Assembly (NCBI RefSeq): GCF_027744825.2
Contig: NC_071345.1
Span: 17,020,001-17,084,000, forward strand
Direction: 5' to 3'
DNA length: 64,000 nt
Source: Synchiropus splendidus
Taxonomy: Eukaryota; Chordata; Actinopteri; Syngnathiformes; Callionymidae
Shown: positions 1-12,246 of the stretch, one piece after another
Numbering within the stretch: the first letter of the stretch is position 1
Layout: each line of letters begins with the position of its first letter
Translations under genes and position numbers: made by a program
Notes under the pieces: generated by a model
The model's input: only the letters and a program-made list of their open reading frames with translations
The model's database searches: none
What the model was told of the DNA's origin: nothing

Positions 1-132
1 AGGCAAAAGTGCCGCTGCAGTGAAGGGAAAAAAAAATATGGTCGGCTTTCTCAGCGAGAAGGAAAAACCCACACACAGAATTAAAAGTTTATATTAAAAT
101 TGTATTTCTCTATTTTCAAATAAGTTATGCAC

Positions 133-366
133 TAAGAACCATCTTATACTTCCCGATATACAGCATACTCTTATCAATCACAGCAATATACTGTAGCAAG
201 CAGCTTACCAGTGTATATGAAATGCTTGTTTCAGACCCCGACGTTCCACCAAAATCATTTTCATTGCATCAGTTCTTTAGCAGCATCCACACAGGACAAG
301 TCGAGTAGGGACTCGCTCAGTCAGTGAAAAGTCTATTTTCAAATTTCACACTGTAACATGATGTTC
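133..366. repeat. Direct repeat, copy 1 (pairs with 1105-1334)
   Basis: About 230 bases recur with high identity near 1105-1334, in the same orientation and roughly 970 bases downstream. The shared block runs from an AAGAACCATCTT motif to a TTTCACACT motif. A few small indels separate the copies, for example extra bases near 240 and 303. The family is not recognised. It could be the two ends of an LTR-like or otherwise repeated element, or a local duplication. Confidence 0.75.
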
Positions 367-1104
367 AGACTACGAATCTCATTTTACTCTCAGACGTTGA
401 CATTGTATCACATGACCATCTAGAGCTCAGAGCAGACAGGTGAAATGGAGCCTTACTTGATTTCTGGCACCATGGACGATAAGAAAAAGTGCTCATGTTT
501 AACCCTGAAAAAGCGCAAATTTGAAGCCTGATGCAGTTGCCACTTTACACAAGCAAATGGCAGACACCTGTGACTTCAACCTGAGCCACATTTGTGAGCA
601 TGTTTCCATCAAATACTGGAGCAAATAGCGCTTGAAAACTGCCCCCAACACCGGGAGACGAGGGTGGTAGTAGGAGCATTACAAAGAGCAAGACATCAAA
701 TTTGACTGTCTCAGATTCTGAAGAGGAACATTCACAGTCTGATGACCACCATGCAGAGAGACAGAAGGCTACTTGCGTGTGTAATGAAAGCGACAGTCAG
801 TTTGCTGTAACAGGATGCAAGCATCACATATTGGTGCTCCATCACTGTGCTTCACTGTTTGTGATGGAGGTAGCGAAAAACGCGGAAATAGCAGCAAAAG
901 CTGTGGGAGACAATACACTGCAAATAATGGGAGAGGCTGCAGTGTTGCGGATTTACTTCCATCCTAAATTCTGGGAACATACACAGCATAAATGAATCTC
1001 CTACAGTTTTACAACCTTTTGAAATTGTGATATAAAAGTTGATTATTTTATTTTTTTACACATTGCTGAACAAATGGAGATGAATATACTTTGTGCTTAA
1101 ATAA
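367..1104. other. Spacer between the two direct repeats, no recognised gene
   Basis: This stretch separates the two direct repeats. It contains a 97-codon open frame (702-995, plus) with no ATG start and no family resemblance that I can name. The acidic, serine-rich opening of that frame looks vaguely coding, but there is no clear splice context. It may be the decayed interior of the element defined by the repeats. Confidence 0.4.
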
Positions 1105-1334
1105 GAAGAACCATCTTGCACTTCCTTACCATACAGAATACTCTTATCAGTCACAGCAATATACTGATGCAAGCAGCTTACCAGTGTATATGAAATGCTT
1201 GTTTCAGACCCCACCAAAATCATTTTCATTGCATCTGTTCTTTAGCAGCATCCACACAGGACAATTGGGACTCGCTCAGTCAGTGAAAGGTAAATCCAGT
1301 CTATTTTCAAATTTCACACTATAACATAAGTTCA
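1105..1334. repeat. Direct repeat, copy 2 (pairs with 133-366)
   Basis: Second copy of the block at 133-366, in the same orientation. Here the block is open in one plus-strand frame (1091-1324), whereas the first copy is interrupted by indels. The open frame is probably incidental. Confidence 0.75.
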
Positions 1335-4300
1335 GTTGCATCCAAACAGCACTGATCATTCGCATTTGCTATCGGTCGCTATTGGCATCGCAACTGTACA
1401 GTCACTGTTCATAAAGCTAGCAGCTGGATTGTCCATAGATGTGTATTTGAAAAAAAATTTTTTTTTTGTTTGTTTGTCCAATTTTTATTTAAAACTTTCA
1501 TATTTAATAGAATTTGTTGCAGTATTTGCGTTGTGATGGTAGCAGATTCCAGACCTGCCAGTGCCATTGTTGGTCCCAGAACCTCCCTCCTCTTCCTCTT
1601 CTTGAGCCTCAGCGGATGCGAATTGGCAGCGAGGTCATGTCCTTGCCTTGCTCCCAAACATGAGCATTGTCACAGTTAACTGAGCAAATTTACTTTTGAC
1701 TCAAGCTCATTCAGAACCTCACTCGAGCACACAGACTCTCCACACACAGACACAGACACACGCACACAAAAAGATGGACTACAAGCTTGCAGAGGAGACA
1801 ATCTCCCTTTCTGCCCGGGCCCGGCCCGGAGAAACTGAAGGTGTACTTGTTAATCTGGGACGATGGGGACAGGGTCACCATCTGTAACATTGACCAGGGG
1901 CAGTAAATGGATGAGGAAAGGTGAAAGGGCAGAACGTCAGACATTCCTCTGGAAAATAAACAGAAAACAGAAGCAAAAACTTGTTGATTTTGGCGCTTCA
2001 TAGAAAGATTTGCAGGCCGGTATATTTTTCATTTATCACGTTACTGTTTGAATTTTTTGTTGCCTAGCATTCGCTTGACTCTCCAGGTAGAGGCAGGTTG
2101 GGAGTAGCTAGAACGTCATCTGACCTTGCATTATTGTATGGTTTGACAAGAGCTGGGCAGGTTTTCAGCAGAACAGCAGAAGCCCTGTTGCCAGTCAATA
2201 TTTTGTTACACTGTACACTATGCATGTTACATTACACCTATTCATGTCATCTGATCAGTACCAAGCTTTCAGTCCTGTACACCTAGCAAACCAGACAGTA
2301 ATGTGAAATACACCACCAGACCCTGGTCTATGAACAGAACCCTATCTATGCCCCAAAATCAAAACAGAAAAAACAGACTCCATGAACAGACACAGAGGGG
2401 CCTGCTACTGCCAAACTAATGCTGATGGTCCTCTGAAAATGGCGAACAAAGGCATCAACAACCTGGAAATAGAACCTTCTCCAGTAGGCGCCAGGTTTGG
2501 AGGTTAGGTTTTGGTCCTCCCGTCGGTCATGGTGAGAGAGTAGCAGGTATTTCCCATGACTCAACTGGGGAATAATGCAGAGCCCTCTTGCATCTTTGAC
2601 AACGTGTCACTACCTTTTGGAAAAATGCAAAGATGGCTGGGAATGTATCACTTTCTCATGCAGTGTCCATGAAATCCGTCGATGATTTCACATGTGGATC
2701 AGGATGTTCAATAATAGTCATCATGAATACAACAGTAGATGCTAGTTCCAGGCATCATAGGAGGGTCACAGGACTTGACTTTCTTGAACCACATTTTGGC
2801 GATGATCAAGGAGACTTTTGAGTCCAATCTAGACGCAGAAGTTAGCCTTCATTGCTGACACGCCCCTCCCCCCTACCATGTAGCATCGTGTGATGTTCAA
2901 ATGAGGGGTTGGGATTTGGAGACGCAGGTGGGATGACAATCGTAAGCACTTATTGTAACTTTAATTTAGATCTCACTGGGTATACATAGTACCCTATGTG
3001 GCCACATGCTTCACACATGATGCCAATGGCATCAGAATATGAAAACTTAAAAGCTAATGCTACAATATGCAATACAGACGGCTGACTTCTATGTCTTGAT
3101 GGGAAACTAGAGTCGATTTGAGAGTAGTCAATATGTGACGGACGGAGAATGTGTCGCAGCATTAGAAAAAGACTTGCGCTCAAGCCAATTTCACTCTGAC
3201 AGAAGTGGAACCGTATAACAAAGTCTCTGTCCTCTCGTATGTTTTAGCGATGTTGCAAGTGTCGCCAGAGGACATTTCACTAGAGTCCATTTCACTGGTG
3301 GTGACTGCTCTATTTCAGGGGTTCCTGCCAAGAGTCAGGAACTGTCTTGCACAGTCAACACCGACAAGGAGCTACCATGGAGCAGGAGTCACTAGTGGAT
3401 AGTGTTGTGGTACTGAAGGCTGAGTCTAGTCTCGTGACTAGACTCATGACCACATTGATGGGTTTGTCCTGGGAGTCACCTGCATTTATGGAAGAATCCT
3501 CCTTTTAAAGAAGACTGTTAAAGAGGGCCACTTGATGGACATGCAATGTACTATACCGTGCTCCTAACTGCCTGTCTGACTACTCATGATGGTATAGTCA
3601 CCACTTCACCGATCACCGAATGCCAGTGGTCAGTTGGTGACCAAAGTTATGCTACAGGAGAGGAACTACAAGCGCCTCCCGCCTCCTTCTCCGGTGGAGT
3701 CGTCATTGGGGAGAGCGCCTATCTGCATTAAACAATTGTGTTGAAGGCAATACAATCCTTCATCCTTAGCTGTGCTCAAAACTCTATCAATGACAATAAC
3801 AGTCGACAACAGTACTACACATGCCTTTTTTGCTGTCTCAGCAGAAGTGGAACGGTTGCTGAAGGCAGGCGTCGTTGACGTTGATGTTAGGTTTTGCCCA
3901 AGAGCGATAGTGTAATCTGAATGTGCACAAAGCTGTGAGACCGCAACTGAGCCTGGAACCTACATTACCTCACCATCCCTCTATGGGTTAGGTTTCTGGT
4001 GGTCATTTACCTTATATTCCTGAAAAAGAATTTTACTTGGCTTTAAAGTCGCCTTATGAATGTGGAGGAGAGTGACTTTAAGGAGCCAGTGGTTCAATGA
4101 AAAGAGGCAGAAGGGGTCACTTGAGGCATCTGCTTCTCCCCTGAACCACTCATCTGTCCTTCTGTGTGTCCACAAGCCTGCTCGCGCAAACACAATGGAG
4201 GGTTGCGTGCAAATGTACATGTACCGCAGACCCATAAATGTGCAAGGGGGACGCGCTGTTTCGCTGAGGAGAGCCACCTTGCGCAGACCCGTAATCTTGG

Positions 4301-4479
4301 CCGGAGAAAAGGTGTCTAGCTTTATTATGGAGAGAACAACAGGATCTGCAGACTATAAAGATGGGAACCAGCAGAAACAAGAAAAGGAGTAACCTCTCTG
4401 GGGACCAGGAGTGAAGAAAAAAATCAGCAAGTAAAGAGACAGTGAAAAATAAATGTTCGTGCTGGATTGTATCAGTGTA
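1335..4479. other. Intergenic, no confident gene; exon-like patch near 3189-3320
   Basis: No complete gene is visible. A patch from about 3202 to 3320 is preceded by a CTGACAG acceptor-like site, and its plus-strand frame reads protein-like (VSVLSYVLAMLQVSPEDIS). The tone resembles the extracellular stalk of an adhesion GPCR, but no second exon or transmembrane block could be matched to it. A short inverted repeat lies near 3426-3449. Possibly the remains of a decayed gene, unassigned. Confidence 0.3.
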
Positions 4480-6060
4480 AAAGTGGAGGCTTGGCAGCGG
4501 CCGAACTCTCCTTTTTTTTTTTTTTTTTTTTCCTCACTTCATCTTAATTGAATCCATTCAGAAAATCAAAGGACTTTCTCGAGGTCCACACAGTAAATTT
4601 TCTAATGCAACTTAATGCCCATTTAACAAATTTCGGCTTGCTTAGAGGTCTTTGCTGTCAGGAGGATCAGCCTGATTTATCCCCTTCCTGTCGCTGATGA
4701 GGACATCGCTGATAACGGAGAGGTTAACTATGGAGAACATTTGTGTCTCAGCAGGAGCCAAGATGTTTTCTGAAATGTTGGCGAGGCTCCCAGGCTTTCC
4801 AGTCATAGCAACACCTTGTAGATCTTTGCTGCCGCGAACCTACCCGCGCCACATTGGAAGAGGAGCCTCCATGCACAGATGTGGGGTGTCAGGACTATTT
4901 GTGTTATACATTCTCCACATTTCTGATGAAAAGGACTCGTCTCTGCGCCAATTTCGGTTTGCTTAGACTAATATATTCAGTCCCGGGTTTCAAATAAACA
5001 CAACTCTCTTTTGACTCGGTGTGGAGTGGAGGGACAATAAGCCGGTTGTGATGAAGAACTTTATTGGAACATTAAAGTTAAGAGTGAGGGATTGAAGCGA
5101 GTAAACAAAGCATTCCTTTCCCTTTCATCACCATTTAACTGTTCCCTTCACATTCAGTCTCACCTCCGGGCCAGTGCCCACCAAACCGGGGACCTTGTCA
5201 AATAAATATAAATCAAAAAGGAAAGGTTTATCCCATGAGTTAGCGGGGAGCGGCTTCCCTGGTCGCTCTTGAAGTTTCAGCTGGTGATGGCGGTCTCTCA
5301 GTGGGTGGACTCAAGAGCAGAACCCCCAGGTGATGGCGATCCAGCACCTGGAGGGCCATTTGCTTTCACTCAGGGGAATGGTTGTTGTGTCAGTCATTTG
5401 CGACGACTGCTAAAGAGTGCACTTAGCATCCTCTGTTTCCCCCTCACAAACGTGGGCAGTGACATGATACTGTACAAGAGCCTGAGCATATAACATTTCA
5501 AAGGCAAATCTTAATTGTTTCCAGGCCAAGGTCGATAGCCTATATGGAAGCAATCCCTTTCCTTCAAACTTTTTTTTTTTTTCTCAGCCAGATTGGGAAA
5601 CATTAAAGTGTTAAGTAAACTTGACCCAGGCGGGCTAATTCATTGGGAAATCGCTGGGGTCTGTACTTTCTGTGCCATATCAGTGACAGTCAGTCAGTGG
5701 CTTTCATTCTGCTTGGATGGTCGCCACATGTTTACAGGGTGAAATCCGGAACCAGGTTCTCGCTAAGCAGTGGCATTTGTTGTTTTTGATGATGGGGCTG
5801 TTTACAGGGAGGAAGAAAAGATTATCGGACACCTGGAGGCAGCTCTATATTTCTTTCATCTAGCTGAGGGGCTCACTGGTTCCGGTGGCGATTCTGATCA
5901 AACCTTAAGGCTCAGAAGGTCAAGGCTTTGCCATTCATCCCTTTCTGCATGTGATATGGCACAGAAGTGGATTATGTTTGAGGCACCGCTTACATGGAAA
6001 ATAAAAAATGAAATGTCTAGACTACACTATATAAGAGTTCATTGACTTCTCTTCTCAAGA
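4480..6060. promoter_or_regulatory. Candidate noncoding control region downstream of gdf6
   Basis: The segment is less AT-rich than its surroundings, lacks any coherent long reading frame and contains few recognisable repeats beyond poly-T runs at about 4510-4532 and 5571-5582. A short motif (TTTCGGYTTGCTTAGA) occurs at about 4631 and again at 4953. Gdf6 is known in vertebrates to be controlled by distant elements on both sides of the gene, so this is a plausible enhancer-bearing stretch. That is inference: conservation cannot be judged from one sequence. Confidence 0.2.
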
Positions 6061-6165
6061 AAGGCGCTCAGATTTTTACTCAGCAGCCACCTACAAGCAT
6101 GATCTGGATTTGCATGTGAGTTAAAACAAAACACTTATTTTATCTTAGTGTTGTGCTGAACACAA

Positions 6166-6227
6166 TCTATCTATCTGTCTATCTATCTATCTATCTATCT
6201 GTCTGTGTCTGTCTATCTATCTGTCTT

Positions 6228-6262
<35 letters not shown>

Positions 6263-6264
6263 GC
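6166..6264. repeat. (CTAT)n/(CTGT)n microsatellite
   Basis: About 100 bases of alternating CTAT and CTGT tetranucleotide units. The Leu/Ser/Tyr-rich open frame over it is an artefact of the repeat. Confidence 0.95.
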
Positions 6265-7276
6265 CTGTCATAATAATATATTTTCAATTAAAATTATTTT
6301 ATGACCATGGTGTGTATGTATTTTATGTTAAGTATGTATTTATTGACACATTTCTTTCTTTAAGTGTTCAATTTCTGAGTCACTCAGTCGCTTATATTCC
6401 ATGTATAGTGTGCCTTTAAGCCGTTTAAAATTCAATCATTTTGTATTTCTGTTTTATTACTATTGACCTTCTTGTCTTTTAAATCATGCACTGTATTTTC
6501 AAAATCATGCTTTCAGTGTTTCTTTTTCAAAGCCAGACAACCAACAAGGCTGGTGAGGCTACGAAGAGGTTCATTGTGACTTGCGCAAAACAGGAAATGC
6601 CGAAACACAATGAAGATTTAAGACGAACATCTCCATTAATTTGTCAGAGATCGATACAATTTTATGTTTTTCTTCAGCAAATTTGATTTTTTTAAATTGT
6701 TGAACTTAGTCAATGAGAACCAGTCACTGTGAATAATGGGCTAAGGAGTTTGTATCTAGCATTCAGCAGATGAAACTACTTTTTTGTCTTCAAATGAGTT
6801 GTTTGTCTCATCCTTTCAAAAAGAACACAACTGTCATGACGATCTCACACAACAGCCAACATTTCAACCACACTGTCGCATTTGTTTTTGACTTTTATTT
6901 GTACAGTAATGGTGTGGAATATTATCCAGTAATATATATGTATATAATGATCTTATATAGCATCATAAAAGCTCTTTACACTCTAACTGAATGCACCTCA
7001 AGACTCGGATCCTATGCAACGATGAGGTAGACATTAATATTGGTACTTTCCACCCTCTGCAAACAAACAAACAAAGAAAACCTCTTGTATACACCTTAAA
7101 TTACTCTCGTCAATGTAAGAAATATATGATTATCATGAAACTCTGTACATCACAAATAATAAAATAATTATAGAATAGAAATTATAACGATTTGAGTGCA
7201 TTTTGTATATTTACAAAGAAATGCCATTTTCTTTCCGTCTTTTCTTCATTTCTCGATACGAAGCACTTTGTAAAAG
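6265..7276. other. AT-rich intergenic DNA, nothing recognised
   Basis: Low-complexity AT-rich sequence with scattered short open frames, none with family resemblance or splice context. Its last part may include the end of the gdf6 3' untranslated region if a more distal polyadenylation site is used. Confidence 0.5.
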
Positions 7277-7282
7277 TTTATT
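7277..7282 (-). terminator. Candidate gdf6 polyadenylation signal
   Basis: TTTATT on the plus strand reads AATAAA on the minus strand, about 720 bases downstream of the gdf6 stop codon. It is the clearest canonical hexamer on that side, but other AT-rich sites nearby could serve. Confidence 0.4.
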
Positions 7283-7999
7283 TGTCGACTATACAAATAT
7301 TTACAGCTCAACAACAACGAACAGCAGTGCATTGAAAGCTAATGTGCATTTAAATATCGAGTCTTGAACGTCTCTGAGCGCTTTTGTTCGGGCGCAGTCA
7401 GTGGTGGAAGTGCATTTTGTAAAGAGCAACACCAACATGTGCTTTCTTTCGTATAACACAAGGCGTCAGCAGGCCTTGTTGGTCATTTTAGTCCAAGAAC
7501 AAAAAAAAAAAAAGCGCACTGCATTTTTGTTGGCGCCTTTTTCACCCCCTCGATATATAAAATCTCTTGAAGGCATTTTTTCTCTCCTCATTTTGTGTTT
7601 GGTTGCTCTTCTTTAAATGGGGAGGGGGCAGCATGCCGGCCTGTAATGACTCCAGTGGCAATTACAGCGTGGATGCACGGACCCGAACGAGTCTTGGCTG
7701 GATCCCATGGCAGAGCTGCAACAAAGTCCTCTGTCCTCTGGCCTCGGCACGAACAGGTGCACAGTTTGGACTCGATGCGACGGGGTCAGTTCACACACAC
7801 ACACACACACAAACACCCGCGTCTTTTGTGCCACTTGGACACACAGTCTGGGAAGCAAGTTCGATGTGCGCTGGGAAATAACACTTTAAGGCAGAGGGTG
7901 TGAGTTAATAAATAGCAGATTTCGCCTCTTGTGTGCGTCCATTCCCGTCTTGGAGCCATTCCGACCAACTTTTTTTTCAGTCCCAAAATCAATCGCCCG
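7283..7999 (-). other. gdf6: Probable gdf6 3' untranslated region, with a (CA)n tract
   Basis: Region between the gdf6 stop codon (8000-8002) and the candidate polyadenylation signal. It includes a short (CA)n microsatellite at about 7793-7812 and an A-run at 7501-7513. Several overlapping open frames on both strands are produced by these repeats and by the shadow of the gene. Confidence 0.45.
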
Positions 8000-10900
8000 C
8001 TACCTACACCCACACTGCTCCACCACCATGTCCTCGTACTGCTTGTACACCACGTTGTTCCCCGAGTCTATGTAGAGGATGCTGATGGGGCTGAGTTTGG
8101 TGGGCACACAGCAGCTGGGCGGGGTGCTGTTGGGGTCCATGGAGTTCATAAGAGTCTGTATGATGGCGTGGTTGGTGGGCTCCAGATGCGACCTCAGCGG
8201 GAAGTCGCACACCCCCTCACAGTGGTACGCCTCATAATCCAAAGGCGCAATGATCCAGTCGTCCCATCCCAGCTCCTTAAAGTTCACATGCAGTGCCTTC
8301 TTGCTGCATCTTGATTTTGACTTTTTCCCATGTCTCTTCCCGTGACGGTTGCTGAGGGCCGTCCTCCTCCGCCGCCGGGGTCCCTCGCCCTTCGCCCCGC
8401 GGAGGAGTGACACCGCCGCCTCCTCCTCTCCGTCATCATCCACCACCGATCTCCTGGACTTGATCTTCTCTTTCATTTCATTAAAAAGGTTCTCCCTCTT
8501 CTTGGAGCGGGTGTAGGCCACCAGGATGGCCTTCTCCTGCTGTGACCGGCCGTTCCGATCCAGTCCCAGCTGTCTCAGGTCCAGCTCCGAGTCGGATTTG
8601 CCCAACGTGACCCGCAGCTGGAAGCAGAGTTGATGCTGATGCTGAAAGTGGTGGTGATGCCTGAGGCTCTTAAATGCTTCCCACACGTCAAGCACCTCCC
8701 ACCCGGGTTTGGTGGAATCCAGGGGGTCCAACGTCCTGGAGTCCAGCAGTCTGTCCGAGCTGCAGGGGTAGACCTGGACGTGGTAGAGTCCTGTGGTCTG
8801 CAATTTCCCGGGCGCTCTCCGAAATATCCTTAATTCCGCTCCGACCAGCTCCTCTTTGTCTGAAAGGGTTGAGACATCAAACAGATACTTTTGTCTTCGC
8901 AGAGGAGAGTGCAAGAGATCGTCTGCAGGAAGAAAAGAAGAAAATAATTGCAGTCAGATTCACTTAGAGTGTACAGTGTTCAGAAGGGGGGAGGGGTGAC
9001 AGGAGGCGGGGGTCACATTCTCCGACAGAGGCCTTCTCTCTCTCTCTTTCTCACTATCGTGTTTTCCAAATATCCGCAACTGAACTCACCCGCAACAAAC
9101 TGCAGGTAACAGGTTTGATGACTCAAGCACCTTTATGGAAATGGCACTTTATTTTATCACTCATTTCACATATTCAGCAGGTTAACAATGCTCCTCACAA
9201 TCCATTTCACCTCAAACTGCAGAGGGATACAGCCAATAGCCAACTCGTGCAACCAAGCAAGTGATTCCCATGACTTCCTATCATGTCCCGAATATGAACT
9301 GCACCATTTTTAGGGAATTTCACAGTGACTAGACAGAAGATATGTCTGACATTTTGTGTTGAATTGGGTCATAAACACATGCCTCAAGATCGCTAAACTA
9401 GTGAGCAAGTATATGCTTTCTCAAGTGAGGTACGGGCCGCTCTCTTTTACCAATATTTGACTGTAATTCATCACTTTTCTCAACCAGGCAAAGCCAATCC
9501 TTACTTTAGATTGTTATTGTTTCAGTATTTGTAGAGTTGTTGAAACAAAAATGCTATTTTTATCAATCAATACAAAGTTTGGCTAATTCACCAGAAAAGT
9601 CTTTTGGATGTTTTCAACCAAGATGATAAACCTACTACCAGGCGTCACTGCGCTTTGATGTACTACTCATGTTCTCACTTTTTTGCCATTCCTTACTTCA
9701 ACTTTGTGCTCTGACCTGTCACCACAATGTTGTTACCGACGTAAAAACACAAAAAAACTATAAAACTCAAAAAACAAAAACCTCAAAAATGATCACATAT
9801 TCCTTACAAACAGTTCACCTACAGATCCATCAACCAAACACATGCTTTTTGCCTGCACATTATTAAGAAACAACAACAAAGAAAGAGCCACATTCAAAGC
9901 GGGACCCTGTAGTTTCACTAGTTCGAGTTGTGTAAGTTCTGAAACGACAACTTTGCAAACATTCTCCCATGTTGCAATAAATTAGCACTAGTTAGCATTA
10001 GCATCGTTCTTTTCTGTTCAATAATATAGATCGTGGTTTTATTGAATTTAGTCGTACATCAAGAGTAGATTTCTTTTTAAAAACACCTTTTGATTCTGGG
10101 AAAGCCATTGTTATCACACGGAAATATTTGCTATCCACAATACCCCATAAATCAACCAATTCAGTGAAACTAGTTTTGTTGTCTATTATAAATGTGAACT
10201 GTGTTTACATTTAAGTCAGGTGAGTCATTAGTTCAGTATGTCTTGAGTCTATAGTGCAGTTTGTTAAATGGTGAGAGGAATAGTGCACCGAGACCAGTAT
10301 TGAACGTTTAGAAATAATATTTATTAATGTATTTATTTATGTATTTACACACTCTTGATTCTTCACAAACTCACCATGCACCATACTATGGGATGCCAAA
10401 CTGATCAGTTGTTTGAGAATGAATTGTTGTGAAGTCCAAATTTCCTCATTCAAAAAGTGTGGTAAGTTCAAAGTTGTTTGATGAAATGTACCTGATGTGA
10501 AATGATTGTGGTGTGGAATGACCCAGGAAATGAGATTATTGTCAAGAAATAGTTGGAATGCTCAATTAAAATATTGGTTTTCCATCAGTTCATAACAATA
10601 TTAATCATAACTAAGCATCAAAGCATTATGATATAACAAGGCTGACGAAATAAAATGTTGTCCTTTGCTATTTGCTTAAAATAAACTTTGCTTTTTCCAT
10701 TTAGCAGCAGCTATCAACCACATATGATGCAAAAGAAAGTAAAATGACGATTGCACAAATACTCGCACAAATATAGATTCAGAAACATGTGAATAAAAGT
10801 TGCTTCATACTGGGACACAATTTATTTGCACAGGCTTTGTCTAAAAAAACAAAAAATACATAAACTATGTTACGCGATAATTTCTGTTCGTGATTATGTT

Positions 10901-12166
10901 TTGGTTTATTCCACGTGTTTTGGCAAACATAAATGAATAACTGATCATGAATTAGGTGATAAGTATGAGGTCAGTAATGTGATGGAACGTTGCTTTGATG
11001 CTTTATTAACCTCCCTTGTCAAATCTTGGAACACATTAAGCAGACAAATGAACCTGCTGATGCAAAACTTTCATGGTTTTCATTTGATGTCCTTTGACGT
11101 TATGAAACCCTCGTGTTTTTGTGTGGGCTTACTAGTCTGGGTATTCCCTCATCGTGCCTTTATTTTCGTGAAGCAGGCCTCTATTTATGTAGAGTTGAAA
11201 TATGTGCGGGTATTTCCCGTCACTTATTTGGTTGTGGTTGAGAATCAATGGTTGTAAAATAAATGTACAGGCGTAATATCGTCCTTGGTTTCGTCACTGT
11301 GCCACTGGAACAGACGGAGAACAAAAGCACGCGCATTTCTGTTTTAATTGATCTATAAAAACGCTGTGCATGGACTTGTTTTTGTAGAAAATACTGCGGA
11401 AGCTATTTTAATCTTGCTTCAAATAAATGCCAAATACAGCGCGGCCCGGTGGAGTGAAGGCCCCTGAGTGGCAGACACAGCGGGCCAAAGGCGACGCACT
11501 GTACACTGAACAATACACAGCTCATGCATTCTTCTCTGCTGGGGAGCCCGTGAGCCTGCGAGCTTTTCATTCACAGCGATAGAACCCCGAGCAGAAGGTG
11601 GGAAACATCTGATTTTTTTCTGTAAAAATAGATCTGGATTGATTTATGGTCCGTATGCGCAATCAAGCGCGCATGTAAAACCCCGCTTTATAGTTCTTCA
11701 GCTAAAATTAGGCGATTTTTCCTACTTAAAATGTGAAAAGGAAATTAGTTTGGCAGCGAGGCTGGAATCTTGTTTTTCTAAATGATCAAATCCATGTTTA
11801 AGACTGGCGAATAAAGAAATGCTCTTTAACGCACGTTTTTTTTTTATGTCGTTTCCTGCGCTTTCGTACATCTTTTCTCCATTAAAGGATGATTAAATCA
11901 GCGCTTTTGGGCACATTTCAATGTACTTTTCTGATTTTATTTGTAAGATTGATCCCAAATTTGTCAGTTGTACCCCGCTGAGAGCAACGTAGATTGAAAC
12001 CTTGTGCTCGTCTGTTCTGAATTATTCTTTTTTTTTTCCTCTCTCTCTCTCTTTCTCTGCAAACTCCATGAAACCAATCGCATATAATTAACAGAACTCC
12101 CATCTTTCTCATTAAAACACTTCCTCTTATTTTATTGCGTCACTGACTGCCAAGTAAAACATTTGA

Positions 12167-12246
<80 letters not shown>

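Noticed and set aside
6153..6419. 88-codon frame with Leu-Ser-Val-Cys repeats
   Set aside because: Translation of the CTAT/CTGT microsatellite.
7567..8013. Several overlapping open frames on both strands downstream of gdf6
   Set aside because: Caused by the (CA)n tract and the gdf6 3' untranslated region; no start context or family match.
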